Assembly (NCBI RefSeq): GCF_900217815.1
Contig: NZ_OBMT01000001.1
Coordinates: 124,001 to 188,000, forward strand
DNA length: 64,000 nt
Reading direction: 5' to 3'
Source of the DNA: Rhodobacter maris
GTDB taxonomy: Bacteria; Pseudomonadota; Alphaproteobacteria; Rhodobacterales; Rhodobacteraceae
The notes under the pieces were generated by a model. It did no database searches. It saw only the letters and a program-made list of their open reading frames with translations, and was not told the origin of the DNA. Position 1 is the stretch's first letter. Every line of letters begins with the position of its first letter. The translations under genes and the position numbers were made by a program. Below are positions 35,058 to 46,278 of this stretch, piece after piece.

Positions 35058-36127
35058 GCGAGCCCCCCGAGATCGGCGACGAGGCCGGGGCGGATCACGC
35101 CGCCCACGGCCGGAATTTCGCGCCCGCCGCCGAGCACCCGCGTGAGCGCATCATAGCGCCCGCCCGAGGCGACCGGCGGAAAACCGGGATCGGCGGCCTC
35201 GAAGGTGAAAACGAAACCGTCGTAATATTCCATCGTCGCGCGGCCATGGCTCGCCTCGAAGGCAAGCATGGTCAGGTCGATCCCTTTTGCGTCAAGCGCG
35301 GCAAGGCGGCGCTCAAGCCGCGCGATCGCCGGGGCAAGGGCGGCGATCCCCAGATCGGCGAGTTGTGCGGGCGCGCGGTCCGCGGTGCAGCGCAGCGCAA
35401 AGAGCGCATCGAGCCGGGCGACATCCTCGGACGGGATCGGCGCCGTCGCCGCATCGGCGCGGAGCGTCTCGATCCGGGCGGCCATCTCCTCGGGGGAGCG
35501 CACGCCGATCCAGGGCGCATCACTCGCCCCCTGCCCCTCAAGAAGCGCGGCGCGGCTCTCGGGCATCGGCGCTTGGCCCGCGTAGCGTTGCAACAGCTTG
35601 TGGAAGCGCTTCGGGCGCCAGATATGGCGCGAGAGCGCCGCCTTGCGCGCGGGCAAGGTCTCAAGCCCGGCGACGGCCGCGCGCAAAAGGCCGATGTCGC
35701 CAATCGTGGCGCTCAGATCGAGCGGTTTCAACAGCCCGGCAAACAACGCAAAGACCTCGGCATCGGCGGCTTCCGGGTCTTCGCGGTCAAAGATCTCATA
35801 GCCCGCCTGAAAATACTCCGCCACCCGCGCCGCGCCGCGGTGGTCCTGCTTGCGGAACACCTCGCCCATATAGGCATAGCGCGCGGGCTCGGCGCCCTCG
35901 GCCATATGGGCCTGCACCACCGGCACGGTAAAGTCGGGCCGCAGCATCAGCTCGCCGCGCAGCGGGTCCGCGGTGACATAGGCGCGCGCGCGGATATCCT
36001 CGCCGTAAAGGTCCAAAAGCGCCTCGGCGGGTTGCAGAATGTCGGGGGTGACTTCCACCGCCCCCGCCGCCTCGAACGCCGCCAGAAGCTGTGCGCCAAT
36101 GGCCCGGGACTGTGCCTTCCCGGCCAT
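35054..36127 (-). CDS. hisZ: ATP phosphoribosyltransferase regulatory subunit
   Basis: The 357-residue protein is a histidyl-tRNA synthetase paralogue without aminoacylation. Class II motif 2 is recognisable in YAYMGEVFRKQDHRGAARVAEYFQ, but the histidine-specific motifs are incomplete and no anticodon-binding domain follows. It confers histidine feedback on HisG. The start at 36127 overlaps the hisS stop (ATGA). An earlier in-frame start would lie inside hisS and is unlikely. Confidence 0.94.
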   Translation of the reverse strand: MAGKAQSRAIGAQLLAAFEAAGAVEVTPDILQPAEALLDLYGEDIRARAYVTADPLRGELMLRPDFTVPVVQAHMAEGAEPARYAYMGEVFRKQDHRGAARVAEYFQAGYEIFDREDPEAADAEVFALFAGLLKPLDLSATIGDIGLLRAAVAGLETLPARKAALSRHIWRPKRFHKLLQRYAGQAPMPESRAALLEGQGASDAPWIGVRSPEEMAARIETLRADAATAPIPSEDVARLDALFALRCTADRAPAQLADLGIAALAPAIARLERRLAALDAKGIDLTMLAFEASHGRATMEYYDGFVFTFEAADPGFPPVASGGRYDALTRVLGGGREIPAVGGVIRPGLVADLGGLA

Positions 36128-37626
36128 CAGAGCGCCCCGTTCCGCGCAAGGATCTCTTGCACTTTTGCAACCATTTCTTGGCGAGAAACTTCGAATTGCG
36201 CCGGTTGGGATTTCCATTCTTCAACAGAAGCGGAGGCGGCGATCTTTGCGCCAAGCACCAGATCCTTGATCTGCACAACGTCGCGCGCGGCCTCGTCTCC
36301 GCCCTGGATCACGGCCACCGGGCTTTGCCGTTTGTCGGCATATTTGAGCTGATTGCCAAAGTTTTTCGGGTTGCCGAGGTAGACCTCGGCGCGGATACCC
36401 GCGCGGCGCAATTCCGCCGCCATGGCGAGATAATCGCCCATCCGGTCGCGGTCCATCACCGTTACGACCACCGGCCCCTGCCCCGCGCTGCCAATCTTGC
36501 CCTTGGCGCGCAGCGCCGCCAGCAGCCGGTCCACGCCGATGGAAACGCCGGTCGCCGGCACTTCTTGCCCGGTGAAGCGCTTCACCAGATCGTCATAGCG
36601 CCCGCCCCCCGCGACCGAGCCAAAGGAGCGCTTGCGGCCCTTCTCGTCGAGGATCTCGAAGGTCAGTTCCGCCTCGAACACCGGGCCGGTGTAATAGCCA
36701 AGCCCGCGCACGACCGAGGGGTCGATCACGATCCGGTCCGGGCCATAGCCCTGCGCCTCCAGAATTTGCGCCATATATTCAAGCTCATCAACGCCCGCCG
36801 CACCGAGCGCCGAGCCGGTGACCAGCTCGCGCAGCCGGGCCGCCGTGGCGGCGCCGGTGTCGCGTTTGGCCTCCATGAAGCCCATCACCACATCGGCCTG
36901 GGCATCAGAGAGCCCCGCGCCCTTGGTGAAATCGCCCGAGGCATCGAGCCGTCCCTTGCCGATCAGCGCGCGCACGCCCGCCTCGCCGAACTTGTCGAAC
37001 TTGTCGATCGCGCGCAGCACGATGCCGCGCTCTTCGGCAAAGCGGTCGGGGTCGCTCGGGTCGAGCACGCCCGCCACTTCCATCACGCCGTTGAGCACCT
37101 TGCGGTTGTTCACCCGCACGATGTAATCGCCGCGCTCGATCCCTACCGCCTCGAGCGCATCCGAGAGCATGCCGCAGATCTCGGCATCCGCCGCCACCGA
37201 GGGCGCCCCCACCGTATCGGCATCGCATTGATAAAACTGACGAAACCGCCCCGGACCGGGCTTTTCGTTGCGCCAGACCGGACCCATCGTATAGCGCCGG
37301 TAGGGCGAGGGCAGATCGTTGCGGAACTGCGCCGCCACGCGCGCGAGGGGTGCTGTCATGTCATAGCGCAGCGCGAGCCAGTCGCCGCCCTCGTCTTGCC
37401 AGGCGAACACGCCCTCGTTCGGGCGGTCGACATCGGGCAGGAACTTGCCCAGCGCCTCGACCGTTTCGACAGCCGATGTTTCGAGCGCCTCGAACCCATG
37501 CGCGCGGTAGACCCCGGCAATGGTGGAAAGCATCTCCGCCCGCTCGGTCACCTCGGCGCCGAAGTAATCGCGAAAGCCTTTCGGCGTTTCGGCGCGGGGG
37601 CGGCGGGGTTTGGTATCCTTGGCCAT
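36127..37626 (-). CDS. hisS: Histidyl-tRNA synthetase
   Basis: The 499-residue class II synthetase carries motif 2 ([20 protein letters not shown]), the histidine-specific segment [16 protein letters not shown], and motif 3 with [15 protein letters not shown]-terminal anticodon-binding domain follows (about 405-495). The start at 37626 ([20 protein letters not shown]) fits the family; the longer frame enters slyX on the other strand. It heads the hisS-hisZ-hisG unit, joined by 4-base overlaps. Confidence 0.97.
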   Translation of the reverse strand: MAKDTKPRRPRAETPKGFRDYFGAEVTERAEMLSTIAGVYRAHGFEALETSAVETVEALGKFLPDVDRPNEGVFAWQDEGGDWLALRYDMTAPLARVAAQFRNDLPSPYRRYTMGPVWRNEKPGPGRFRQFYQCDADTVGAPSVAADAEICGMLSDALEAVGIERGDYIVRVNNRKVLNGVMEVAGVLDPSDPDRFAEERGIVLRAIDKFDKFGEAGVRALIGKGRLDASGDFTKGAGLSDAQADVVMGFMEAKRDTGAATAARLRELVTGSALGAAGVDELEYMAQILEAQGYGPDRIVIDPSVVRGLGYYTGPVFEAELTFEILDEKGRKRSFGSVAGGGRYDDLVKRFTGQEVPATGVSIGVDRLLAALRAKGKIGSAGQGPVVVTVMDRDRMGDYLAMAAELRRAGIRAEVYLGNPKNFGNQLKYADKRQSPVAVIQGGDEAARDVVQIKDLVLGAKIAASASVEEWKSQPAQFEVSRQEMVAKVQEILARNGAL

Positions 37627-37699
37627 GGTCTTGCACCCGATCGTTTCTCGCGCGAGGGTGTAGCGGATGGGGGCCATGGCGGCAAGCACGAGAGGGAAA

Positions 37700-37906
37700 A
37701 TGAGCGACAGGATCGAGCGCGCCGAGGAAGAACTGGCGCATCTGCGCCGCGCTGTGGATGAGCTGAGCGACGTGGTGGCCACCCAGGGGCGCGAGCTGGA
37801 CCGGATGGCGCGGTTGCTGGGGCTCCTGATGGAGCGTGAAGCCGAGCGCGAATATGCCTCCGGCGGCGCGATTCCGCTGGCCGATCAGAAACCGCCGCAT
37901 TGGTGA
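37700..37906 (+). CDS. slyX: SlyX family protein
   Basis: The 68-residue acidic coiled-coil protein begins [19 protein letters not shown], with leucine heptads over residues 5-45, and ends DQKPPHW, the typical SlyX tail (PPHY/W). GAGGGAAA precedes the ATG. The molecular role of SlyX is unsettled. The gene is divergent from hisS and converges on dnaE. Confidence 0.9.
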   Translation: MSDRIERAEEELAHLRRAVDELSDVVATQGRELDRMARLLGLLMEREAEREYASGGAIPLADQKPPHW

Positions 37907-37909
37907 GGT

Positions 37910-37936
37910 GCGCTTGCGGCATCGCGTCGCAAGCGC
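37910..37936. terminator. Hairpin between slyX and dnaE
   Basis: Stem gcgcttgcg/cgcaagcgc (9 bp) fills the 30-base gap between the convergent stop codons and could end transcripts from both sides. There is no strong T tract. Confidence 0.5.
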
Positions 37937-40900
37937 TCAGACTTCCTCCACCTGCACCACGCCGCGCAGGCTCCGCAGCGCGCCCTTGACCTGCGGATTG
38001 ACGGGCAGCGGTTTTCCGGCAGTGATCTGATAGCGGCAGCGCTTTTCGGCATCGAATACAGAAAAGGTCACGGATCCGCGTGATTTCACCCGGCCTTCGG
38101 CTGTAATACGTTCGAAAAGTGCAGCAACCGAACTCACCGCCTCGGGCGTCTCGATATGGATCAAAAGCCCGGCGTGGCCATCGGATTCCGCCGCGACCTG
38201 ATCAATCGGCGTGGCGGCGTTGCACAGCATCTTCACTGTCTCGCCCTCGACATCGACCTTCACCGTCAGCACCACCGCCTGCCCCGGCTCCAGATGGGCG
38301 CGGCAGGCCTCCAGCGTGTCGGAGAAAACTGTCACCTCGTAAGGCCCGGTCGGGTCAGAGAGCGAGACAAAGGCAAAGCGGTTGCCCTTGGCGGACTTGC
38401 GCTCCGAGCGCGCGGCAACCTGCCCCGCGATCTTGCCGACAAAGGGCCCGGTGTTGATCGCCTTCGCCGTCACATCGGCCAGCGTCATCACCTTTTTGCG
38501 TTTGAGCGCGGGGAGATAGTCGTCAAGCGGGTGGCCCGAAAGATAAAAACCGATCGCCTTGTGTTCCTCGGCAAGCCGCTCGCCCGGCAACCAGTCATCG
38601 GTATCGGCCAGCCGCGGCGGCGGCAGATCATCGCCCGCCTCACCAAAAAGCGAGACCTGCGCCGAGGCCTTTGCCTCCGCCACCGCGCCAGACCACGCCA
38701 TCAGCCCCTCAAGGCTTTCGAACACGCGCTTGCGGTTCGGGTCGAGCCGGTCAAAAGCGCCCGCGCGCGCCAGCATCTCCAAGGGCCGCTTGCCGATCCG
38801 CTTCAGGTCGCAGCGCCGGGCAAAATCTTCAAGGGTGCGGAAAGGCGTGTTCTCCCGCGCCTCGACAATGAGTTTCATCGCCTCGACGCCCACGTTTTTC
38901 AGCGCGCCGAGCGCATAGATCAGCTTTTGATCGACCACGTCAAAGGTGGCGAGCGAGCGGTTCACGCAGGGCGGCACCACCTCGATACCAAGGCCGCGGC
39001 GAGCCTCGGCGGTATAGATCGCGAGCTTGTCGGTAAGGTGGATATCGCAGTTCATCACCCCCGCCATGAATTCGACGGGATGGTTCGCCTTCAGCCAAGC
39101 GGTCTGATAGCTCACAATCGCATAGGCGGCCGCGTGCGATTTGTTGAAGCCGTAGTTCGCGAATTTCTCGAGCAGGTCGAAGACCTCGCCCGCTTTTTTC
39201 GCATCAATGTTATGCGTGGCCTTGGCGCCCTCGATGAATTTCGGGCGCTCTTTCGCCATTTCCTCGGCGATCTTCTTGCCCATGGCGCGGCGCAAAAGGT
39301 CGGCGCCGCCAAGGCTATAGCCCCCCATCACCTGCGCGATCTGCATCACCTGTTCCTGATAGACGATGATGCCCTGCGTTTCCTTCAGGATCGGGTCGAT
39401 GGTAGGATGCAGGCTCTCAAGCGGGCGCAGCCCGTGCTTGACCTCGCAATAGGTGGGGATGTTCTCCATCGGGCCGGGGCGGTAAAGCGCCACCAGCGCC
39501 ACGATATCCTCGATGCAGGTGGGCTTCATGCGCCGAAGCGCATCCATCATCCCCGTCGATTCCACCTGGAACACGGCGACCGTCTTCGCCCCGGCATAAA
39601 GCTCGTAGGTTTTCGCGTCATCAATCGGGATCAGGTTGATCTCGTTCTCGGCCCCCTCGGCAGGGGTGTAGAGTGTCTCGCCTGCAGCACTCACATGCAG
39701 CGGGCGGCCCGATTTCAGGATCAGGTTGACCGCGTTCTGAATCACGGTGAGCGTTTTCAGGCCGAGAAAGTCAAATTTCACCAGCCCCGCCTGTTCGACC
39801 CATTTCATGTTGAACTGGGTGGCGGGCATGTCCGAGCGGGGGTCTTGATAAAGCGGCACCAGCTCATCCAGAGGCCGGTCGCCAATCACCACACCCGCGG
39901 CATGGGTCGAGGCGTTGCGCAACAGCCCCTCGATCGCTTGCGCGTAATTCAGAAGCCGCGCCACCACCTCCTCGGATTTCGCCGCCTCACGCAGTCGCGG
40001 CTCGTCGGCCAGCGCCTTTTCGATCGAGACCGGCTTCACCCCCTCCACGGGGATCATCTTCGAGAGCTTGTCGACCTGCCCGTAAGACATTTGCAGCACG
40101 CGGCCCACGTCGCGCACCGCCGCCTTCGACAAAAGCGCACCGAAGGTGATGATCTGCCCCACCTTGTCGCGGCCATATTTGCCCTGCACATAGCGGATCA
40201 CCTCTTCGCGGCGATCCATACAGAAATCGATGTCGAAGTCCGGCATCGAGACCCGTTCGGGGTTCAAAAAACGTTCGAACAGAAGCGAATAGCGCAACGG
40301 ATCAAGGTCGGTGATGGTGAGCGCATAAGCGACGAGCGAGCCCGCCCCCGAGCCCCGCCCCGGCCCGACGGGAATGCCCTGTGCCTTGCCCCATTTGATG
40401 AAATCGGCCACGATCAGGAAGTAGCCCGGAAAGCCCATCTGCTCGATGATGCCAAGCTCGAACTTGAGCCGCGCCTCATAATCCTCGACCGGCACCGCAT
40501 GCGGGATCACCTCCAGCCGGGCGCGCAGCCCCTCCCAGGCCTGACGGCGGAGTTCCTCCACCTCGTCATCGGCGAAGCGCGGCAGGATGGGCTTGCGCTT
40601 GTAGGTGGCAAAGGCGCAGCGCCGTGCGATTTCCACCGTGTTTTCCAGCGCTTCGGGCAGGTCGGCAAACAGCGCCGCCATCTCCGCCTCGGATTTGAAG
40701 TAATGCTGCGGGGTCAGGCGGCGGCGCGGCTCGCTCTGGTCGACATAGGCGCCCTCGGCGATGCAGATCATCGCATCATGCGCCTCATACATGCCCGCCT
40801 TCGGAAAATAGACATCGTTCGTCGCCACGATCGGCAGGCTCATGTCATAGGCCATTTCAAGGAAGGGCCGCTCGGTGCGCCGCTCGCCCTCGGTCAGTTG

Positions 40901-41446
40901 CCCGCCTTCGCCCGGATGGCGCTGCAACTCGACATAGAGCCGGGTCGGATAGGCGCGCGCGAGCCGTTCCAGCAGCAGCCGCGCCTTGCCCGCCTGCCCC
41001 GCCTGAAGGAATTTGCCCACCGGCCCATCGGCCCCGCCGCTGAGGCAAATCAGCCCCTCGGCATGGGCCTCAAGATCCTCAACCGTCACCTGCGGCAACT
41101 GCCCGTGCTTGTCGACGTAAAGGCAGGAGGAGAGCTTCATCAGGTTCATGTAGCCCGCCTCGGTCTGCGCCAGCAGCACCACCGGCGCAGGCAGGCGCGG
41201 CTTCTCGCCCTGCGCGGCGGGGTCGTAGGTCACCGAGACCTGACAACCCACAATCGGCTGCAGCCCCGCCCCCTGTGCGAGCACCGAAAACTCGAGCGCC
41301 GAAAACATGACATTGGTATCGGTGACAGCCACGGCAGGCATGGCCATGCCGTCGCACATCTTGATCAACGTCTTCACCGGCACCGCGCCTTCGAGCAGCG
41401 AATATTGGCTGTGCACGCGCAGATGAATGAATCGGGGCTGGGTCAT
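37937..41446 (-). CDS. dnaE: DNA polymerase III alpha subunit
   Basis: The 1169-residue replicative polymerase begins with a PHP domain (FIHLRVHSQYSLLEGAV) and continues into the palm with the catalytic aspartates in SMPDFDIDFCMDRR. The fingers, a helix-hairpin-helix region and an OB-fold near residue 1000 follow, ending in a short C-terminal tail. The length agrees with alphaproteobacterial DnaE. It is monocistronic here, between slyX and the divergent xdh operon. Confidence 0.98.
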   Translation of the reverse strand: MTQPRFIHLRVHSQYSLLEGAVPVKTLIKMCDGMAMPAVAVTDTNVMFSALEFSVLAQGAGLQPIVGCQVSVTYDPAAQGEKPRLPAPVVLLAQTEAGYMNLMKLSSCLYVDKHGQLPQVTVEDLEAHAEGLICLSGGADGPVGKFLQAGQAGKARLLLERLARAYPTRLYVELQRHPGEGGQLTEGERRTERPFLEMAYDMSLPIVATNDVYFPKAGMYEAHDAMICIAEGAYVDQSEPRRRLTPQHYFKSEAEMAALFADLPEALENTVEIARRCAFATYKRKPILPRFADDEVEELRRQAWEGLRARLEVIPHAVPVEDYEARLKFELGIIEQMGFPGYFLIVADFIKWGKAQGIPVGPGRGSGAGSLVAYALTITDLDPLRYSLLFERFLNPERVSMPDFDIDFCMDRREEVIRYVQGKYGRDKVGQIITFGALLSKAAVRDVGRVLQMSYGQVDKLSKMIPVEGVKPVSIEKALADEPRLREAAKSEEVVARLLNYAQAIEGLLRNASTHAAGVVIGDRPLDELVPLYQDPRSDMPATQFNMKWVEQAGLVKFDFLGLKTLTVIQNAVNLILKSGRPLHVSAAGETLYTPAEGAENEINLIPIDDAKTYELYAGAKTVAVFQVESTGMMDALRRMKPTCIEDIVALVALYRPGPMENIPTYCEVKHGLRPLESLHPTIDPILKETQGIIVYQEQVMQIAQVMGGYSLGGADLLRRAMGKKIAEEMAKERPKFIEGAKATHNIDAKKAGEVFDLLEKFANYGFNKSHAAAYAIVSYQTAWLKANHPVEFMAGVMNCDIHLTDKLAIYTAEARRGLGIEVVPPCVNRSLATFDVVDQKLIYALGALKNVGVEAMKLIVEARENTPFRTLEDFARRCDLKRIGKRPLEMLARAGAFDRLDPNRKRVFESLEGLMAWSGAVAEAKASAQVSLFGEAGDDLPPPRLADTDDWLPGERLAEEHKAIGFYLSGHPLDDYLPALKRKKVMTLADVTAKAINTGPFVGKIAGQVAARSERKSAKGNRFAFVSLSDPTGPYEVTVFSDTLEACRAHLEPGQAVVLTVKVDVEGETVKMLCNAATPIDQVAAESDGHAGLLIHIETPEAVSSVAALFERITAEGRVKSRGSVTFSVFDAEKRCRYQITAGKPLPVNPQVKGALRSLRGVVQVEEV

Positions 41447-41651
41447 GGTGGCAGATTACGGGCTGGCCGGGGCGAGCGGAAGGCCCCGCCTTGCCCAATT
41501 TTCGACCATCTGGTGCAATTCTGTCCGGGCAGCGCATCCCGAGACTTGCCAGCGGAGGGGGCGTCGGCAAAACTGACCAAATGGGAGCGCGCCCCGCTCT
41601 ACGCCGCATCGGGCGGGGATAGCAAAAAACGGTACCGCGGCGGAACATGCC

Positions 41652-43058
41652 ATGGAAATTGCGTTTCTTCTCAACGGAGAAACCCGGCGGGTCACGGTTG
41701 AAACCCCGCTCACCAGCGTGCTCGACTGGCTGCGCGCCGAGGGGCTGACCGGCACCAAGGAGGGCTGCAACGAGGGAGATTGCGGCGCCTGCACGGTGAT
41801 CGTGACCGATGAAGTCGGCGCCCGCGCGGTCAATGCCTGCCTGATGATGCTGCCCCAGCTTGCGGGCAAGGCACTGCGCACCGTGGAGGGCATTGCCGGC
41901 CCGCAAGGCCAGCTCCATCCCGTGCAACAGGCAATGGTCGACCATCACGGCAGTCAATGCGGTTTCTGCACCCCGGGCTTCATCGCATCGCTCGCGGCGG
42001 CGCATACGAACCGGCGCAGCGACTATGATGATCTGCTGGCCGGTAACCTTTGCCGCTGCACCGGCTATGCGCCCATCGTCCGCGCGGCTGAGGCCGCCGC
42101 CGAGGCCCCGGTGCCCGACTGGATGCAGAGCGATCTGGCCTGCGACTTTGCACAAATATCCTCGGGGGGGGAACGGGCCGCAGGCCCGGAGGGGGGCAGA
42201 CAGATCCCCTTTCTGCCGCATACTACCGACGCCCTGGCCGAATGGTATCTCGCCCACCCCGGGGCGACGCTGATTGCCGGCGGCACCGATGTTGCGCTCT
42301 GGGTCACCAAGCAATTGCGCGACCTGCCCGAGGTCGCCTTTCTGACCCAATGCGACGAGCTCGCGCAAATTCGCGAAACGGCGGAAGGCTACGAGATCGG
42401 CGCAGGCGTCACCATCGCCCGGCTGCGCGCCTGGGCCGAGGGGCCGCATCCGGCGCTGGCGGACCTGTTGCGCCGTTTCGCCTCCGAGCAGGTGCGCCAG
42501 GTGGCGACGATCGGCGGCAATATCGCCAATGGCTCGCCGATCGGCGATGGCCCGCCCGCCCTGATCGCTATGGGGGCGCGCCTCACGCTGCGCCGCGGCA
42601 GCACGCGCCGCACCCTCCCGCTTGAGAATTTCTTTCTCGATTACCGCAAGCAGGATCGTTTGCCCGGAGAATTTGTCGAAAGCGTCACCCTGCCCAAAGC
42701 CGCGCCCGCGCTTGCCTGCTACAAACTCTCGAAAAGGTTCGATCAGGATATCTCTTCTGTGTGTGGCTGCTTCAATATCACCCAAAAAGGTTCGATTATT
42801 GAAAGCGCGAAAGTCGCTTTCGGCGGTATGGCCGGCACGCCGAAACGCGCTTTTGCGTTCGAATCCGCGCTGCTGGGCCAGCCTTTCACCGAAGCGGCAG
42901 TCGCCGCCGCGCTTCCCGCGTTTGAGCGCGATTTCACGCCCCTGAGCGACATGCGCGCCTCTGCCGCCTATCGGATGAACGCCGCCCAGGCGATGGCGCT
43001 GCGCTATATCCGCGCGCGCACCGGCGCGGCGGTTTCGGTGCTGGAGGTCGCGCCATGA
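41652..43058 (+). CDS. xdhA: Xanthine dehydrogenase small subunit (Fe-S and FAD domains)
   Basis: The 468-residue subunit has two [2Fe-2S] domains, one with [11 protein letters not shown] and one with CGFCTPGF plus [10 protein letters not shown]. The FAD domain (about 185-465) carries the flavin loop [15 protein letters not shown]. It oxidises hypoxanthine and xanthine to urate with XdhB and passes electrons to NAD+. The linker at about residues 167-183 is encoded by a dispersed GC-rich repeat. The subunit is about six residues longer than the R. capsulatus protein as I recall it. The stop overlaps xdhB. Confidence 0.97.
   Translation: MEIAFLLNGETRRVTVETPLTSVLDWLRAEGLTGTKEGCNEGDCGACTVIVTDEVGARAVNACLMMLPQLAGKALRTVEGIAGPQGQLHPVQQAMVDHHGSQCGFCTPGFIASLAAAHTNRRSDYDDLLAGNLCRCTGYAPIVRAAEAAAEAPVPDWMQSDLACDFAQISSGGERAAGPEGGRQIPFLPHTTDALAEWYLAHPGATLIAGGTDVALWVTKQLRDLPEVAFLTQCDELAQIRETAEGYEIGAGVTIARLRAWAEGPHPALADLLRRFASEQVRQVATIGGNIANGSPIGDGPPALIAMGARLTLRRGSTRRTLPLENFFLDYRKQDRLPGEFVESVTLPKAAPALACYKLSKRFDQDISSVCGCFNITQKGSIIESAKVAFGGMAGTPKRAFAFESALLGQPFTEAAVAAALPAFERDFTPLSDMRASAAYRMNAAQAMALRYIRARTGAAVSVLEVAP
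42152..42199. repeat. GC-rich palindromic repeat, family 1, copy B, inside xdhA
   Basis: The order acaaatatcctcgggggg, stem cgggcc/ggcccg with a gca loop (42174-42188), then gaggggggcag matches copy A at 1302-1353 in layout and loop, while the stem sequence differs and stays paired. It is translated as a glycine-rich linker between the iron-sulfur and FAD domains. Confidence 0.6.
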
Positions 43059-45340
43059 GTGTCGGCCAACCGCTGCCCCACGACTCCGCGCGCCTCCATG
43101 TTACAGGCGAAGCGCGCTATCTCGACGACATCCCCTGCCCCGCGGGCACGCTGCACCTCGCCTTCGGGCTCTCGACCGAGGCCTCGGCCGTGATCACCGC
43201 GCTTGATCTTGCCCCCGTCAAAGCCTCCCCCGGTGTCGTCGCGGTCTTCACCGCCACCGATCTGCCCCATGCCAATGATGCTTCGCCCGCGCCCCTGCCC
43301 GAGCCGGTTCTGGCCGAGGGCGAGGTGCATTACATCGGCCAGCCGATCTTTCTTGTCGCCGCGACGAGCCACCGCGCCGCGCGGATCGCCGCGCGCAGGG
43401 CGCGCGTGCTTTATCAACCCCGCGCTGCCATTCTCACGATAGATCAGGCCCTTGCCGCCGATAGCCGGTTCGAAAGCGGCCCGGTGATCTGGGCCGAGGG
43501 CGATGTCGAAGCCGCGCTCGCAACCGCAACCCATGTCGTCGAGGGCGAAATCGAGATCGGCGGGCAGGAGCATTTCTACCTCGAGGGGCAGGCCGCGCTG
43601 GCGCTGCCCGCCGAGGGAGGCATGATCCTCCATTGCTCGACCCAGCACCCGTCCGAAATCCAGCACAAGGTCGCCCATACGCTTGGGCTTGCACTGCATG
43701 ATGTGCGGGTCGAGATGCGGCGGATGGGCGGCGGTTTTGGTGGCAAGGAGAGCCAGGGGAACCATCTGGCCATCGCCTGCGCGGTGGCGGCCGCGGCGAC
43801 AGGGCGGCCCTGCAAGATGCGCTACGACCGCGACGATGACATGATCATCACCGGCAAGCGGCACGATTTCCGCATCCGCTACCGGATCGGGGCCGATGCC
43901 GAGGGGCGGCTCGTTGCGGCCGATTTCACCCATTCGGCGCGCTGCGGCTGGTCGGCCGACCTCAGCCTGCCGGTCTGCGACCGGGCGATGCTGCATGCCG
44001 ACAGCGCCTATTTCCTGCCCGCACTGCGGGTGGAAAGCCACAGGTTGCGCACCAACACGCAATCGGCCACCGCCTTTCGCGGCTTTGGCGGGCCGCAGGG
44101 CATGCTGGGCATGGAACGCGCGATCGAACATCTGGCGCATGCGATGCGGCTTGAGCCCACCGAATTGCGAAAGAAGAATTTCTATGCTCCGCCCGGTGCC
44201 CCCCCCGAAAGCACCCATTATGGTCAGGTGGTGGAAGATTTCCCGCTCGCAGAGATGATGAAGGAACTACAAAAATCTGCCAATTTTACCGCTCGCAAGT
44301 CAGAGATTACCAATTGGAATAGCAAAAATCGAACATTGAAACGGGGGATTGCGCTTTCCCCCGTGAAGTTCGGAATCTCCTTTACTCTCACCCATCTCAA
44401 TCAGGCGGGCGCGCTGGTGCAGATCTATGCCGATGGTTCGGTCGCGCTCAATCATGGCGGCACCGAGATGGGTCAGGGGCTGCATCGCAAGCTCACGCAG
44501 GTGGCGGCAACGGTGCTCGGCATCGCGCCGGACCGGGTGCGGATCACCGCGACCGACACCTCGAAAGTGCCCAATACCTCGGCCACCGCGGCCTCTTCGG
44601 GGGCGGATCTGAATGGCATGGCGGTGAAGGACGCCTGCGAAAAACTGCGCGCGCGGCTCGCCGGGTTTCTGGCCGCGCGCGAGGGCTGCAGCAGCGCCGA
44701 GCTCCGGTTTTTCGACGGCAAAGTGGAAGCGGCCGGCCGCAGCTGGCACTTCGAGGAAGTGGTCGAGGCGGCCTATATGGCGCGTATTTCCCTTTCTGCA
44801 ACAGGGTTTTATGCCACGCCGAAGATCTCCTGGGACCGTGTCGCCGGGCGCGGCCGCCCGTTCCTGTATTTCGCCTATGGCGCCGCAATCACCGAAGTGG
44901 TGATCGACACGCTCACCGGCGAGAACCGGATCCTGCGCGCCGACATCCTGCACGATGCGGGTGCGAGCCTGAACCCGGCGCTCGACATCGGCCAGATCGA
45001 GGGCGGCTATGTGCAGGGCGCAGGCTGGCTCACCACCGAGGAGCTGGTGTGGGACGGCAGGGGGCGGCTGATGACCCATGCCCCCTCGACCTACAAGATC
45101 CCCGCCTGTTCAGACCGGCCGCAGGTCTTCAACGTGGCGCTCTGGGATCAGCCGAACCGCGAGGAGACCATCTTCCGCTCGAAAGCCGTGGGCGAGCCGC
45201 CCTTCATGCTCGGCATCTCGGCCTTTCTGGCGCTCGGCGATGCCTGCGCCGCCTGCGGTCCGCACTGGCCCGATCTGCAGGCCCCCGCCACGCCCGAGGC
45301 GGTGCTCGCCGCGGTGCATCGCGCCGAGGGCCGCGCATGA
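43055..45340 (+). CDS. xdhB: Xanthine dehydrogenase large subunit (molybdenum domain)
   Basis: The 761-residue subunit binds the molybdenum cofactor. It shows [22 protein letters not shown] (substrate arginine region), [11 protein letters not shown] and the catalytic base Glu714 in [10 protein letters not shown], 47 residues from the C-terminus as in R. capsulatus. It is about 16 residues shorter than that protein from memory, with the loss in a loop near residue 375 ([15 protein letters not shown]). It forms an (AB)2 complex and overlaps xdhC by an ATGA. Confidence 0.97.
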   Translation: MSVGQPLPHDSARLHVTGEARYLDDIPCPAGTLHLAFGLSTEASAVITALDLAPVKASPGVVAVFTATDLPHANDASPAPLPEPVLAEGEVHYIGQPIFLVAATSHRAARIAARRARVLYQPRAAILTIDQALAADSRFESGPVIWAEGDVEAALATATHVVEGEIEIGGQEHFYLEGQAALALPAEGGMILHCSTQHPSEIQHKVAHTLGLALHDVRVEMRRMGGGFGGKESQGNHLAIACAVAAAATGRPCKMRYDRDDDMIITGKRHDFRIRYRIGADAEGRLVAADFTHSARCGWSADLSLPVCDRAMLHADSAYFLPALRVESHRLRTNTQSATAFRGFGGPQGMLGMERAIEHLAHAMRLEPTELRKKNFYAPPGAPPESTHYGQVVEDFPLAEMMKELQKSANFTARKSEITNWNSKNRTLKRGIALSPVKFGISFTLTHLNQAGALVQIYADGSVALNHGGTEMGQGLHRKLTQVAATVLGIAPDRVRITATDTSKVPNTSATAASSGADLNGMAVKDACEKLRARLAGFLAAREGCSSAELRFFDGKVEAAGRSWHFEEVVEAAYMARISLSATGFYATPKISWDRVAGRGRPFLYFAYGAAITEVVIDTLTGENRILRADILHDAGASLNPALDIGQIEGGYVQGAGWLTTEELVWDGRGRLMTHAPSTYKIPACSDRPQVFNVALWDQPNREETIFRSKAVGEPPFMLGISAFLALGDACAACGPHWPDLQAPATPEAVLAAVHRAEGRA

Positions 45341-46278
45341 GCCTGCGGAAGGAGGCTCTCCGCGCGGCCGCACAACGCGGCCCCTTCGTGCGGGTTCTTG
45401 TGGCCGCGGTGAAGGGTTCGGCGCCGCGCGAACCCGGCGCCGAAATGCTGGTCTGGCCCGATCATGTCGAGGGCACGATCGGCGGCGGCACGCTCGAATT
45501 CGAAGCCATCGCCCGGGCCCGGGCCAGGCGCGCGCCAAAGCTCGAGCGCTTCGCCCTTGGCCCTGACATGGGGCAATGCTGCGGCGGAGCCGTCACCCTC
45601 GCCTTCGAGCCATTCACCGCGCAAATCCTTGAAGAGATTGTGGGCGAAGTCTTCGCCCGGCCAATCTCCGGCCCCGCCGAGAGGCCGCTGGCGGTGCACC
45701 GCGCGCTGGCCGAGGCGCGGCGCGCAGGCACCGCCCCGCCGCTTCTTGTTGAAGGCTGGCTGATCGAACCGCTCGCGGCCCCGCCTGAAGAGCTCTGGGT
45801 TTGGGGGGCGGGCCATGTCGGGCGCGCCATTGTCAATGTGATCGCGCCGCTTGAAGACTGGGCGATCCGCTGGGCCGACACCGATGCCGCGCGCTTCCCC
45901 GACACGCTCCTCCCGGGCGTTACCCGGCTTGTCGCGGCAAACCCCGCCGATCTCGTCTCGCTCGCCCCCCCCGCGGCGCGGCATCTGATCCTCACCTTCT
46001 CCCATGCGCTCGATTTCGAGCTTTGCCACCGGTTGCTCGGGCGGGGATTCTCGGCCTGCGGGCTCATCGGCTCGCAGACCAAATGGTCAAGATTTCAGCG
46101 CCGTCTGGCAGAACTGGGCCATTCCCCCGCCCAAATTTCACGCATTGCCTGCCCGATAGGCGACCCATCGCTCGGGAAAGCGCCACAGGCCATTGCGATT
46201 TCGGTCGCCGCCGCGCTACTGAGGGAACGCATTGCCAGAGCCGGAACGGCCGCAACAGAAAAAGGATGCACCGGGTGA
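45337..46278 (+). CDS. xdhC: Xanthine dehydrogenase maturation chaperone XdhC
   Basis: The 313-residue protein begins [20 protein letters not shown] and has an N-terminal domain with the conserved GCCGG-like segment DMGQCCGGAVTLAF, which includes the cofactor-binding cysteine, and a C-terminal Rossmann fold (VWGAGHVGRAIV). XdhC binds the molybdenum cofactor, promotes its sulfuration and inserts it into XdhB. The start lies in the xdhB stop (ATGA). The next gene starts within its own stop. Confidence 0.95.
   Translation: MSLRKEALRAAAQRGPFVRVLVAAVKGSAPREPGAEMLVWPDHVEGTIGGGTLEFEAIARARARRAPKLERFALGPDMGQCCGGAVTLAFEPFTAQILEEIVGEVFARPISGPAERPLAVHRALAEARRAGTAPPLLVEGWLIEPLAAPPEELWVWGAGHVGRAIVNVIAPLEDWAIRWADTDAARFPDTLLPGVTRLVAANPADLVSLAPPAARHLILTFSHALDFELCHRLLGRGFSACGLIGSQTKWSRFQRRLAELGHSPAQISRIACPIGDPSLGKAPQAIAISVAAALLRERIARAGTAATEKGCTG

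Noticed and set aside
38156-41701. An 1181-codon open frame on the plus strand
   Set aside because: It is the antisense shadow of dnaE; the minus-strand frame has full DNA polymerase III homology.
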